A stretch of DNA of 64,000 bases from Kineosporia mesophila (GTDB lineage: Bacteria > Actinomycetota > Actinomycetes > Actinomycetales > Kineosporiaceae). Position numbers and translations under genes: made by a program. Below, piece after piece: positions 43,928 to 53,225 of the stretch (the stretch's first letter is position 1; each line of letters begins with the position of its first letter). The notes below the pieces were generated by a model. That model was not told where the DNA came from. It saw only the letters and a list, made by a program, of their open reading frames with translations, and ran no database searches. Location of the stretch: the NCBI RefSeq assembly GCF_021129235.1, contig NZ_JAJOMA010000017.1, positions 62,001 to 126,000 of the forward strand, in the 5' to 3' direction.

Positions 43928-45469
43928 ATGCGTTCTGAACGTGCTCTGTTACTCGGCGTGGCCCGGCGCCGCGCGCGACCGCTGGCGCTCGGCTGTTCCG
44001 CCTCGATGGTCCACCAGGCCTGCGAGGCGCTGGTACCGCTGGCCATCGGGCTGGCCGTCGACCACGCCGTGGACGGCGGCGGCCACGGGGCCCTGATCGT
44101 CGCCGTGTCCGCCGTCCTCGCCCTCTTCGTGGTGCTGGCGGCCTGCGGCGGATTCCAGTACTGGATCCTCAGCGTGACCCTCCAGCGGGAGGCCCACGAG
44201 CTGCGGGTGCGGGCGGCGAACCGGATCCTCGCCGATCCGGCGGCCGGACGCGGGCGGACGGCCGGGGAGCTGATGGCCGTCCTGACCTCCGACACCGCCG
44301 CCGTTGCGGCGATCATCCAGGCCGCCGCGCTGATCGGGTCCGGGTTCACCGGGCTGGCCGTGACCGTGGTCGTGCTGGTGCGCATCGACCTCGGCCTCGG
44401 ACTGGGCCTGGTGCTGGCGGTTCCCCTGCTGATGGCCGGGATCGACCGGATCGGCCCCTGGCTCGAGCGCAAGGTCGCGGCCCAGCAGCAGACCGGTGGG
44501 CTGGCCGCGGCGTTCGCGGCCGAGCTGGTGACGGCGCTGCGGCCGATCCGGGGGTTCGGCGGGATCGGCGAGGCCGCCCGCCGGTACCGGGGCGTGAGCC
44601 GGCGCTCGCGCGACGCCGCTCTCGACGCGGCCACGGCGTCCGCCGTCGTGGCGGCCGCCGGTCTGGTGGCCACGGTCCTGGTGGTGATCGCGACCGCGGC
44701 GGTCGCCGGGCAGATGGCCCTGTCAGGCCGGATCACGGTGGGCGAGCTGATCACCGTGGTGGCCATGGCGTCGTTCGTCGCCGACCCGGTCCAGCGGGTG
44801 GCGAGCGGGGTGCAGAAGGTCGCGGTCTCCCGGGCCGGCGCGGCCCGCGTGGTGCCGCTGCTGTCCGCGTCCGTCATCACCTCCGGGCCGCGCGTCACCG
44901 GCTGGGAGGCCGAACTGCACCCCGGCGAGATGCTCGGCGTGGTCACCACCGATCCGGCTGTGGCGCAACGGGTCACGGACGAGCTCGCCCAGCTGACCTC
45001 GCCGCAGTTCCTGGTCGAGCCGGCGGCCGCGTACCTGCTGGGCGGCACCCGGGAGGCCGCCCTGGACACCGGGCGCGACACCGCACCGGAATGGACTGAG
45101 CGAGCCCTCAGGACGGCCGCGGCCGACACCGTGGAGACGACAGCGCTCCAGGGCGGCGGGACGAACCTCTCCGGAGGGCAACGTCAGCGCCTGGCCCTGG
45201 CCCGGGCCCTGGCCGCCGACCCCGCGGTGCTGGTGCTGCGCGACCCGCTGACGGCCGTCGACGCCGTCACCGAGGACACGATCGCCCGGCAGCTACGGCT
45301 TCTGCGTGACCAGGACCGGCACACCACCGTGGTGGTCACCACCTCGCCACCGTTGCTGATGACGTGCGACCGGGTCGTCTTCGTCCCCTCCGCGACCCGG
45401 GAGACGGTCACCGGCCCGCACCGCGTCCTGATGGAACGTCCCGACTACCGTGAGGCGGTCCTGCGATGA
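43928..45469 (+). CDS. ABC exporter subunit with degenerate ATPase (no Walker A)
   Basis: A 513-residue ABC half-transporter: six membrane helices (about 20-290) then a short nucleotide-binding domain. Where the P-loop should be, the sequence is GEMLGVVTTDPAVAQRVTDE with no GxGKST. The signature NLSGGQRQRLALARAL is perfect. The Walker B region reads VLVLRDPLTAVD, without the catalytic Glu, and the H-loop position reads TTSPPLL, without His. It can therefore give only its signature motif to the partner's ATP site. It overlaps the partner gene by 4 bp (ATGA), so a heterodimer is expected. The cargo is unknown. Confidence 0.87.
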   Translation: MRSERALLLGVARRRARPLALGCSASMVHQACEALVPLAIGLAVDHAVDGGGHGALIVAVSAVLALFVVLAACGGFQYWILSVTLQREAHELRVRAANRILADPAAGRGRTAGELMAVLTSDTAAVAAIIQAAALIGSGFTGLAVTVVVLVRIDLGLGLGLVLAVPLLMAGIDRIGPWLERKVAAQQQTGGLAAAFAAELVTALRPIRGFGGIGEAARRYRGVSRRSRDAALDAATASAVVAAAGLVATVLVVIATAAVAGQMALSGRITVGELITVVAMASFVADPVQRVASGVQKVAVSRAGAARVVPLLSASVITSGPRVTGWEAELHPGEMLGVVTTDPAVAQRVTDELAQLTSPQFLVEPAAAYLLGGTREAALDTGRDTAPEWTERALRTAAADTVETTALQGGGTNLSGGQRQRLALARALAADPAVLVLRDPLTAVDAVTEDTIARQLRLLRDQDRHTTVVVTTSPPLLMTCDRVVFVPSATRETVTGPHRVLMERPDYREAVLR

Positions 45470-47211
45470 GCGCCCTGCCCGTGGCCACCGGCCGGCAGAC
45501 CTGGACCGGACTGCGCCGCGCCGCCGCCGGGCACCGGCCCGCGGTGGCGGCCGCCGTGGCCTGGACGCTGCTGGCCAGCGTCGGCATCGTCACCCTGCCG
45601 CTGCTGCTGGGCCGGCTCGTCGACGCCGTCCGCCTCGACCGGTCCTCGAGCCTGCCGGTCCTGCTGCCGCTGATCGGGGTCGTCGGTGTGCTCGGCGCCC
45701 TGGCCACGGCCCTGGCCCAGCGGGCCACGGCCCGGCTGGGGACACTGATCGCGGCCGACATCCGGGAGCAGGCCCTGACCGGGGCGCTCGGCCTGGAACC
45801 GGCCCTGCTGGAATCCGCCGGCAGCGGGGACATCACGTCGAGGGTCACCGACGACGTCGAGAACTTCGTCGAGGCCATCCCGCTGATCGCGCAGGTGTCC
45901 ACCGCCCTGACCACCGTCCTGGTCGCCGTCACCGCCGTGGCCGGGCTGGACCGGCGGCTGGCGATCGCCTTCGTCGTGGTGGCGCCGTTCTACTGGTTCG
46001 GTCTGAGCCGCTACCTGCCCCGGGCCGGCCCGCTGTACGCGCAGGAACGACGCACGGCGGCCGAGCGGGGCCAGGTCCTGCTGGAGTCGCTCCAGGGACG
46101 CCCCACGGTCACGGCCTACGGCATGGCCGCCCTACAGGCCCGGCGGGTGGAGCAGGCCTCCGCCCACAGCCTGGACGTGCGGGAGCGCACGATCGGGGTG
46201 TCGCTGTGGCTGACCAAGTCGATGAATGCGGCCGAGGCCGCCGGCCTCTGCTCGATCCTGCTGACCGGGTACTGGCTGGTCCGCGGCGATCTGGTCACGG
46301 TGGGCGCCGTGACCGCGGCGGCCCTGCTGTTCCACCGCCTGTTCGACCCGCTCGGCACGCTGCTCAGTTCCTTCGACCACGTGCAGCGCGCCGGTGCCGC
46401 CCTGGCCCGGATCATCGGGGTCGCGCTGGTGCCCACCCGCACGTACCCGGACCGGCCCGCCCCCCGCGGTGCCGTGTCCGTCCGCCTGCGCGGCGTCCGG
46501 CACTCCTACGACGGTGAGCACGACGTCGTCGACGGTGTCGACCTGGACATCCCGGCCGGTGCGTCGCTGGCCGTCGTGGGCACCAGCGGCGCCGGAAAGA
46601 GCACGCTGGCCGCCGTTCTGGCCGGCCTGTTCCCCGCCACCGCCGGAACGGTGTCACTGAACGACGGCGTCGCCGACATCCCCGTCGACGGGACGGCCCC
46701 GGCCCGGCTGCGTGACTGGGCCGCCGCGGTCTCCCAGGAGACCCACGTGTTCAGCGGAACCCTCCGCGAAGACCTGCTTTTCGCGCACCCGACCGCGAAC
46801 GAGGCGAAATTGGGGGACGCCCTGGAGCAGGTGGGTGCCCACACCTGGGTCCGCGGGCTCCCGGACGGGCTCGACACCCTCGTCGGAGCGGGCGGCCATC
46901 CCCTCACCGCCGTACAGACCCAGCAACTGGCCCTGGCCCGGCTGGTCCTGCTCGACCCGCCGCTGCTGGTCATGGACGAGGCGACCGCCGAGGCCGGCAG
47001 CGCCGGCGCCCGCGACCTGGAACGGGCCGCCCTGACGCTGCTGGCGGGCCGGACCGCGGTCGTCGTCGCGCACCGGCTCTCCCAGGCCCGGGTCTGCGAC
47101 CGCATCGCCGTGATGGAGCACGGCCGGATCGAGGAGCTGGGCACCCACGAGGAGCTTCTGGAGCTGGAGGGCCGGTACGCCCGGCTCTGGACCTCCTGGT
47201 CCAACTCCTGA
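45466..47211 (+). CDS. ABC exporter subunit with intact Walker motifs but lost signature
   Basis: A 581-residue half-transporter: six membrane helices (about 20-310) and a full-length nucleotide-binding domain. Walker A is GTSGAGKST, the Q-loop is AAVSQETHVFSG, Walker B plus Glu is LLVMDEATAE and the H-loop is VVVAHRLSQ. The signature that should read LSGGQ is instead HPLTAVQTQQLALARL. It complements the upstream subunit, whose only intact motif is the signature. The pair would have one working ATP site and one that has lost everything. Exports an unknown compound, perhaps a peptide, drug or lipid. Confidence 0.88.
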   Translation: MSALPVATGRQTWTGLRRAAAGHRPAVAAAVAWTLLASVGIVTLPLLLGRLVDAVRLDRSSSLPVLLPLIGVVGVLGALATALAQRATARLGTLIAADIREQALTGALGLEPALLESAGSGDITSRVTDDVENFVEAIPLIAQVSTALTTVLVAVTAVAGLDRRLAIAFVVVAPFYWFGLSRYLPRAGPLYAQERRTAAERGQVLLESLQGRPTVTAYGMAALQARRVEQASAHSLDVRERTIGVSLWLTKSMNAAEAAGLCSILLTGYWLVRGDLVTVGAVTAAALLFHRLFDPLGTLLSSFDHVQRAGAALARIIGVALVPTRTYPDRPAPRGAVSVRLRGVRHSYDGEHDVVDGVDLDIPAGASLAVVGTSGAGKSTLAAVLAGLFPATAGTVSLNDGVADIPVDGTAPARLRDWAAAVSQETHVFSGTLREDLLFAHPTANEAKLGDALEQVGAHTWVRGLPDGLDTLVGAGGHPLTAVQTQQLALARLVLLDPPLLVMDEATAEAGSAGARDLERAALTLLAGRTAVVVAHRLSQARVCDRIAVMEHGRIEELGTHEELLELEGRYARLWTSWSNS

Positions 47212-47282
47212 TCGTAGTCCTCGCACCGCACCGAACCCGGCGGCCCGGACCTACCGGACTACGCCCCGGCCGGCAACCTCGG

Positions 47283-48068
47283 TCAGGGCTGGACCAGCGT
47301 GAGCATCTCCGCCGCGATGCTGAGCGCCACCGCGGCGGGCTTCTTGTCCCCCACCCCCGCCAGCCCCACCGGACAACGGATACCCGACAGCCCGTCGGGG
47401 TGACCCGCGTCCTTCAATTTGCGGTGGAAGCTGGATGCCTTGGCCGACGACCCGATCAGGCCGATCGAGCCGAGATCGGGCGTGCGCAGGGCGTGTTCGC
47501 AGATGGCCAGATCCTCGGCGTGGTCGTGTGTCATCACCAGCACGTGCGTGCCGGCCGGGAGGTCCTTGAGCACGTGCTCGGGGGCCAGGGCCACCTGGTG
47601 CACGACCACCCGGGCGACGGCATCGTGCAGGGCGTCGAGCCTTTCGGGGGTGAACGGGTCGGTGCGGGTGTCGACGAGATGCAGTTCCAGGTCGTGCCGG
47701 GCCAGGATGCGGGCCAGTTCCAGCCCGACGTGGCCGAACCCGAACACCGCCACGGCGGGCACGGCGCGCAGGGGCTCCAGCAACAGGGTCACCTCTCCCC
47801 CGCAGCACTGCATCCCGTGCTGGTAGGGCGCTCGGTCGGACAGGTTCAGGGTGATCAGCTCGGGCCCGGCCAGGTCACCGGTACGGGCCCGTTCCACCGC
47901 CACCGCCTCGAGATTGCCGCCGCCCACGGTGCCCCACAGATCCCGCGGGCCGACGACCATTTTCGCCCCGGCCTCGCGGGGTGTGTGCCCCCGCGCCGCG
48001 ACCACGGTGACCAGCACCCCGGCCTGATTGCGGCTGCGCAGGGCCTCGATGCCCTTCAGCCAGTCCAT
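47283..48068 (-). CDS. xdhC: XdhC-family molybdenum cofactor insertion protein
   Basis: A 261-residue XdhC/CoxI protein. The N-terminal XdhC domain has TPREAGAKMVV, TVGGGNLEA and the Cys-Cys motif in HGMQCCGGEVTLL; the C-terminal Rossmann domain has VAVFGFGHVGLELARIL and GLIGSSAKASSFHRKL. XdhC binds molybdenum cofactor, supports its sulfuration and delivers it to xanthine dehydrogenase. Its start overlaps the end of xdhB by 13 bp. Confidence 0.9.
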   Translation of the reverse strand: MDWLKGIEALRSRNQAGVLVTVVAARGHTPREAGAKMVVGPRDLWGTVGGGNLEAVAVERARTGDLAGPELITLNLSDRAPYQHGMQCCGGEVTLLLEPLRAVPAVAVFGFGHVGLELARILARHDLELHLVDTRTDPFTPERLDALHDAVARVVVHQVALAPEHVLKDLPAGTHVLVMTHDHAEDLAICEHALRTPDLGSIGLIGSSAKASSFHRKLKDAGHPDGLSGIRCPVGLAGVGDKKPAAVALSIAAEMLTLVQP

Positions 48069-50281
48069 GCCGGGTCCCGTTGCTTCGAGGTGGCTTTCAC
48101 CGCCCAGTAGACCTGCTCGGGTGTGGCGGGCGAGGCCAGTTCCACGCTCGCGCCGGTCGGCCCGAACGCGGCCACGGCCTGGCGCAGGGCCTCGCGCACG
48201 GCGAAGGCCAGCATGAAGGGCGGCTCACCGACAGCCTTCGAGCCGTACACCACGCCGTCCTCGGTGGCCTGCTCGAGGAACCCGACGTTGAACTCGGCCG
48301 GCATCTCGGAGAAGCTCGGGATCTTGTAGGTGCTCGCCCCGGCGGTCAGCAGGCGGCCGGTCGTGTCGTCCCAGCGCAGCTCCTCCAGCGTGAGCCAGCC
48401 CAGGCCCTGCAGGAAACCGCCCTCGACCTGGCCGATGTCGATCAAGGGGGAGATGCTGTCGCCCACGTCGTGCACGATGTCGACGCGGCGGGTCTCGTAG
48501 GCCCCGGTGAAACCGTCGACCTGCGTCTCGGCGACCGCCACCCCGTAGGCGAAGTACTTGAACGGGCTGCCCTTCATCGCCAGGCCGTTCCAGTAGATGC
48601 CCTCGGTGCGGTAATAACCCGCCGCCGACAACTGGATCCGCGCCATGTAGGCGTTGGCGACCCGCTCCTCCCAGGTGGTGCCGCGCACGTCGGTGAGCCG
48701 CTCGAGGATCTGCTCGCAGGCGTTCTTCACGGCCCCGCCGTTCAGGTCGGTGCCCGAGGACGCCGCGGTGGCCGAGGTGTTGGGCACCTTGTCGGTGCGG
48801 GTCGGGGCCAGGCGCACCTGCCCGATCGGCAGCCCCAGGGTCGTGGCCGCCACCTGGAGCATCTTGGTGTGCAGGCCCTGCCCCATCTCGGTGCCGCCGT
48901 GGTTGATCAGCACCGAGCCGTCCTTGTACACGTGCACGAGGGCGCCGGCCTGGTTGAAGGCCGTGAAGTTGAACGAGATGCCGAACTTCACCGGGGTGAT
49001 CGCCAGGCCCCGCTTGCTGTGCTCGTGCGCGGCGTTCCAGGCGGTGATCTCGGCCTGGCGCCGCGCGAACGAGCTGGTCTCGAGCGCCTGCTGCCAGGTG
49101 CGCCCCAGCCGCTCGGTGTGCCGCACCGGCTGGCCGTAGGGCGTGTCCTGGCCCGGGCGGTAGAAGTTGCGGCGCCGCAGCTCGTCCGGCTCCAGGCCCA
49201 GCTGCGGGGCGCAGCGGCCGAGGATGTCCTCGATCACCAGCATGCCCTGCGGTCCGCCGAATCCCCGGAACGCGGTCTGCGAGGTCTTGTGGGTCTGCGC
49301 GACCCGGCCGGTGACGTGGATGTTCGGGATCCAGTAGGCGTTGTCGACGTGGCACAGGGCCCGGGACAGCACCGGCTCGGACAGGTCCAGGCTCCAGCCA
49401 CCGTCGGCCGTGAGGGTCGCCTCCAGGGCCAGCAGGCGTCCGTCGTCGTCGAACCCGACCCGCCAGGACGCGTGGAAACCGTGACGCTTGCCGGTCATCG
49501 CCATGTCTTGCGCGCGGCTGAGCCGGATCCGCACGGGCCGGCCGGTGAGGGTGGCGCCCAGCGCGGCGACGGCGGCCAGACCGTGGGGCTGCATCTCCTT
49601 GCCACCGAAGCCACCACCCATGCGCAGGCACTGCACGGTGACGTCGTGGCTGCGCAGCCCCAGCACGTGCGCCACGATCTCCTGGGTCTCGGTGGGGTGC
49701 TGGGTGCTGGACTGGACGAAAATCTGCTCCGACTCGTCCACCATCGCCAGTGAGCTGTGCGTCTCCAGGTAGAAGTGCTCCTGCCCGGAGAATTCGAACT
49801 CCCCCTCGAACACCCTTTCCGCGGAGTCGAAATCGATGGCGCCCCGGTCCAGCACCAGGGTATTGCCCTGGTAGCTGCCCGCCGCGATGGCATCGCGCAC
49901 CGCGACGATCGCCGGCAGCGGCTCGTAGTCCACCACGACCTCGAGGCTGCCCAGCCGCGCCGCCTCCAGGGTCTCTCCCAGCACCCAGCAGATCGCCTGG
50001 CCGTGGAACATGACCTCACTGGGGAACAACGGCTCGTCGTGCTTGACGCCCGCGTCGTTGACACCGGGCACGTCGTCGACGGTGAGCACCCGCACCACCC
50101 CGGGAACCCGCGCGGCGCCACTCACGTCCAGATGCGTGATCCGGGCGTGCGCGTGCGAGGAGCGCACCGGGTAGGCGTGCAGGGTTCCGGCCGTGCGATA
50201 CACCAGATCATCGGTGTAGAGCGCCTTCCCGGTGACGTGCAGGCGGGCGCTCTCGTGCGGTAGTGGCTTCCCGACGGTCAT
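48056..50281 (-). CDS. xdhB: Xanthine dehydrogenase, molybdopterin-binding subunit
   Basis: A 741-residue large subunit that oxidises hypoxanthine and xanthine to urate. Motifs: QSSTQHPTETQEIV, RMGGGFGGKE, TAFRGFGGPQGM, the cofactor loop GGTEMGQGLHTKM and the catalytic Glu in YGSKAVGEPPFML. The N-terminus VGKPLPHESARLHVTGKALY is typical of XdhB. The start at 50281 overlaps the xdhA stop by 4 bp. The XDH label, rather than another xanthine-oxidase family enzyme, is supported by the urate hydroxylase next door. Confidence 0.92.
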   Translation of the reverse strand: MTVGKPLPHESARLHVTGKALYTDDLVYRTAGTLHAYPVRSSHAHARITHLDVSGAARVPGVVRVLTVDDVPGVNDAGVKHDEPLFPSEVMFHGQAICWVLGETLEAARLGSLEVVVDYEPLPAIVAVRDAIAAGSYQGNTLVLDRGAIDFDSAERVFEGEFEFSGQEHFYLETHSSLAMVDESEQIFVQSSTQHPTETQEIVAHVLGLRSHDVTVQCLRMGGGFGGKEMQPHGLAAVAALGATLTGRPVRIRLSRAQDMAMTGKRHGFHASWRVGFDDDGRLLALEATLTADGGWSLDLSEPVLSRALCHVDNAYWIPNIHVTGRVAQTHKTSQTAFRGFGGPQGMLVIEDILGRCAPQLGLEPDELRRRNFYRPGQDTPYGQPVRHTERLGRTWQQALETSSFARRQAEITAWNAAHEHSKRGLAITPVKFGISFNFTAFNQAGALVHVYKDGSVLINHGGTEMGQGLHTKMLQVAATTLGLPIGQVRLAPTRTDKVPNTSATAASSGTDLNGGAVKNACEQILERLTDVRGTTWEERVANAYMARIQLSAAGYYRTEGIYWNGLAMKGSPFKYFAYGVAVAETQVDGFTGAYETRRVDIVHDVGDSISPLIDIGQVEGGFLQGLGWLTLEELRWDDTTGRLLTAGASTYKIPSFSEMPAEFNVGFLEQATEDGVVYGSKAVGEPPFMLAFAVREALRQAVAAFGPTGASVELASPATPEQVYWAVKATSKQRDPAWTG

Positions 50282-51663
50282 GACATCTCCATCAGCTGCG
50301 CGGAGAACCGGCGCAGCGACTCGCCGAGCATCGCTGCCCGGTAGTCGGCGCTGGCCCGGTGGTCACTCATGGGGGTTCCCTCGGCGCGCAGCACTTCCGC
50401 TGCCGCCTCGACGGTTTCGGAGTTCCAGGGCTGCCCGGCGAGCGCGGCCTCGGTGGCCCGGGCGCGGATCGGGGTGGCGGCCACGCCGCCCAGGCCGATC
50501 CGGGCCGTTCGCACGACGCCGTCGTGCAGGTCGACGGCGATCGCGACGGCGACGCTGGAGATGTCGTCGTACTTGCGTTTGGCGATCTTGTGGAAGGCGG
50601 TGTGGGCGGGCGCGGGTCGCGGGATACGGACGAGGCGGATCAGCTCGCCGGGTCGGCGCACGCTGGTGCGGTAGCCGGTGAAGTACTCGCTGAGGGGCAC
50701 CTCGCGCTCGCCGTCGGCCGAGCTCAGCACCAGGGTGGCGTCGAGGGCCAGCAGCGCCGGGGCCAGGTCGCCGATGGGGGACGCGGTTCCCAGGCTTCCG
50801 CCGACGGTGGCCGAATTGCGGATGAGCCGGGAGGCGAACTGGGGAAGGAGCTGGGACAGCAGCGGAACCGCGCCGTCGAGGCGTCGCTCGATCTCGGACA
50901 GGGTGAGGGCGGCACCGATCTCGGCCGACTGCGGCGTGATCCGCCACTGGCGCATCTCGTCCAGGTGGGCGACGGACAGCATCAGGGTGGGCCGGAATCC
51001 CTTGAGGTTGATGTCGACGCCCAGGTCGGTGCTGCCCGCGACGACCGTCACGTCGTCGCGCCCGGCGAGCACGTCGAGGGCGCCGGCCAGGGTGGCGGGC
51101 CGGACGAACGTGTCGGACTCGACCGCCCGGACCACCGGGGGCGCGTGCGTGCACCGGGCCGCGAGCGCGTCGTGGGCCTGGGGTCGGCCGAGGGCTTCGG
51201 CGGCGTCGCGGATCGGGCGGTAACCCGTGCAGCGGCACAGGTTCCCGCTCATGGCGTGCACGTCGAAGTGGTCACCGCGGTCGGGCCGGTAGTACTCGGC
51301 CGCCATGCTGCAGATGAAACCGGGCGTGCAGTAGCCGCACTGCGACCCGCCGCGCTCGGCCATCTCCTGCTGTACCGGATGCAGGTTCCCCGGGTCGCCG
51401 AGGCCCTCGACCGTGCGCACTTCCTGGTCGGCGAGCGTCGCGGAGGGCAGGAGGCAGGCGTTGACGGCCGTCCACTCGGTCGCGGCCGCGATGCCCGGGC
51501 GGGCCAGGAGCACCGCGCAGGCGCCGCACTCCCCTTCGGCGCAGCCTTCCTTGGCCCCGAGCAGGCCGTTGGCGCGCAGAAGATCCAGGGCGGAGACGTG
51601 GGGAGCGGCCCCGTTCAGACCGAGGGGACGCCCGTTGACCTGTGCTGTGGGTGGATTGAGCAT
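50278..51663 (-). CDS. xdhA: Xanthine dehydrogenase, FeS/FAD subunit
   Basis: A 461-residue small subunit fusing two domains. Residues 1-150 are the two [2Fe-2S] clusters: the plant-type Cys41, Cys46, Cys49 and Cys70, and the second set Cys109, Cys112, Cys143 and Cys145 (SQCGYCTPGF, GNLCRCTGY). Residues about 180-455 are the FAD domain (VVAGSTDLGVDINLK, NSATVGGSLGTASPIGDLAP). Electrons from the molybdenum centre pass through it to NAD+. It is the first gene of the minus-strand xdhA-xdhB-xdhC operon. Confidence 0.93.
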   Translation of the reverse strand: MLNPPTAQVNGRPLGLNGAAPHVSALDLLRANGLLGAKEGCAEGECGACAVLLARPGIAAATEWTAVNACLLPSATLADQEVRTVEGLGDPGNLHPVQQEMAERGGSQCGYCTPGFICSMAAEYYRPDRGDHFDVHAMSGNLCRCTGYRPIRDAAEALGRPQAHDALAARCTHAPPVVRAVESDTFVRPATLAGALDVLAGRDDVTVVAGSTDLGVDINLKGFRPTLMLSVAHLDEMRQWRITPQSAEIGAALTLSEIERRLDGAVPLLSQLLPQFASRLIRNSATVGGSLGTASPIGDLAPALLALDATLVLSSADGEREVPLSEYFTGYRTSVRRPGELIRLVRIPRPAPAHTAFHKIAKRKYDDISSVAVAIAVDLHDGVVRTARIGLGGVAATPIRARATEAALAGQPWNSETVEAAAEVLRAEGTPMSDHRASADYRAAMLGESLRRFSAQLMEMS

Positions 51664-51978
51664 TCTCCGGCTTCCGGACGCATCGACGGGGGGCAGATGA
51701 CGTGAAGGACGACGTCAGCTCGATGCCCGTGTGCGATACGCCCCCGCACCCAGGCGGTGCCGTGGGTGTGAAGGCGGAGATCCATGGCGGTCACCGTAGA
51801 GCCAATGGTCCCGGACTTTCAAGCTGCGGCATCTTGGGCACGACGGTGTTTCGTGTCGGTAAAATTCCGTAGGCCAATCATTTCCGTCGCCCGGAGGGGC
51901 GGCGGGACCTATGCCCCTGGATTGAGCCGAACGGCCGGTGCGATAAAAACAGGCAGCGGACGCGGGAAAGGGCATCTC
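51664..51978. other. 315-bp divergent promoter region, xdhA / urate hydroxylase
   Basis: No convincing gene lies here. The middle and right parts contain short A/T-rich stretches (for example around 51858-51866 and 51944-51950) unusual for this DNA, suited to promoters. I found no strong long palindrome, so a binding site for a purine regulator is not assigned. Confidence 0.4.
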
Positions 51979-53136
51979 ATGCGAATCATCATCATCGGAG
52001 CGGGAATCGGCGGTGCCAGTGCGGGCATCGCCCTGCAGCGACTCGGTCACGAGGTCGAGATCTACGAGCAGGTCACGGAGAACAAGCCGGTCGGGGCGGC
52101 GATCTCGGTGTGGTCCAACGGGGTGAAGGCCCTGAATCATCTGGGACTGGGCGCGCAGACCGCGGCCCTGGGCGGGCGGATGGACCACATGTCCTACCGG
52201 GACGGGCTGACCGGCGAGACGATGTGCCGCTTCCCCCTGGACCCGATCACCGAGCAGATGGGGCAGCGTCCCTACCCGGTGGCGCGGGCCGATCTTCAGG
52301 CGATGCTGATGGATGCCTTCGGCCTGGACCGGATCCGGTTCGGCAGGCGGCTGGAGAGCATCTCCCAGGAGCCGGGGTCGGTCACGGTGACGTTCGCGGA
52401 CGGTTCCCGGGCCACAGGCGATCTGCTGATCGGCGCCGACGGGGCGAAATCCCGCACGCGAGCCTACGTTCTGGGCACCGAGCGGGAGCGCCGGTATGCC
52501 GGGTACGTGAACTTCAACGGCCTGGTCGACATCGATACGCAGGTCGGTCCGGCCGATCAGTGGACCACGTATGTGGCCGACGGGCAGCGGGTCTCGGTGA
52601 TGCCGATCGCCGGGGGCCGGTTCTACTTCTTCTTCGACGTGCTCGAGCCGCAGGGCCTGGCCTACCGGCGGGCCGACGCCCGCGAGGTGCTGGCGCAGCA
52701 TTTCGCCGGCTGGGCGCCCGGGGTGCAGAAGCTGATCGCGAACCTGGACCCGATGACCACGAACCGCGTCGAGGTGTTCGACATCGACCCGTTCCACACC
52801 TGGGTGAAGGGCCGCGTCGCGCTGCTGGGCGACGCCGCGCACAACACCACCCCGGACATCGGCCAGGGCGGCTGCTCGGCGCTGGAGGACACGATCATGC
52901 TGGAGCGGGTGCTGGCCACCACCACGCTGGGCGTCGAGGACAGCCTGCGGCGCTACCAGGACTCGCGCACGCAGCGGGCGGGTGAGCTGGTGCTCACGGC
53001 CCGGCGCCGGGCCGACGTGACCCACGCCAAGGACCCCGAGGCCACCCGGGCCTGGTACGAGGAGCTGCGCACCGAGGACGGCACGAACGTGATCCGGGGC
53101 ATCGTGGCCAACATGGTCGGCAACCCCCTGGGCTGA
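51979..53136 (+). CDS. hpxO: FAD-dependent urate hydroxylase (HpxO-type)
   Basis: A 385-residue flavin monooxygenase with the p-hydroxybenzoate-hydroxylase fold. The FAD motif is IIIGAGIGGASAGIALQRLG, the second motif is LLIGADGAKSRTRAY and the third is LLGDAAHNTTPDIGQGGCSA followed by LEDTIML, the pattern of HpxO-type urate hydroxylases that oxidise urate to 5-hydroxyisourate. ATG 51979 starts the flavin motif directly, after GGGAAAGGG. It is divergent from xanthine dehydrogenase, so together they take xanthine to 5-hydroxyisourate. The next steps are not in the window. Confidence 0.88.
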   Translation: MRIIIIGAGIGGASAGIALQRLGHEVEIYEQVTENKPVGAAISVWSNGVKALNHLGLGAQTAALGGRMDHMSYRDGLTGETMCRFPLDPITEQMGQRPYPVARADLQAMLMDAFGLDRIRFGRRLESISQEPGSVTVTFADGSRATGDLLIGADGAKSRTRAYVLGTERERRYAGYVNFNGLVDIDTQVGPADQWTTYVADGQRVSVMPIAGGRFYFFFDVLEPQGLAYRRADAREVLAQHFAGWAPGVQKLIANLDPMTTNRVEVFDIDPFHTWVKGRVALLGDAAHNTTPDIGQGGCSALEDTIMLERVLATTTLGVEDSLRRYQDSRTQRAGELVLTARRRADVTHAKDPEATRAWYEELRTEDGTNVIRGIVANMVGNPLG

Positions 53137-53150
53137 CCCCCCGGACCCGG

Positions 53151-53196
53151 TCGTGTTCGGGCAAACTCTCCCCGGGGAGAGTTTGCCCGAACACGA
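53151..53196. terminator. 46-bp perfect palindrome
   Basis: The 23-base arms, 53151-53173 and 53174-53196, are exactly complementary with no loop (centre CCCCGGGG). It starts 14 bp after the urate hydroxylase stop and ends 29 bp before the stop of the convergent DUF7455 gene. It is best read as a two-way transcription terminator. The arms contain TTCGGGCAAACTCTCC. Confidence 0.75.
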
Positions 53197-53225
53197 AGGG
53201 AGTAGGGCCCAGGAGCCGGAAAGGC

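Noticed and set aside
48080-49753. 557-codon plus-strand frame opposite xdhB
   Set aside because: Antisense to strongly conserved XdhB motifs.
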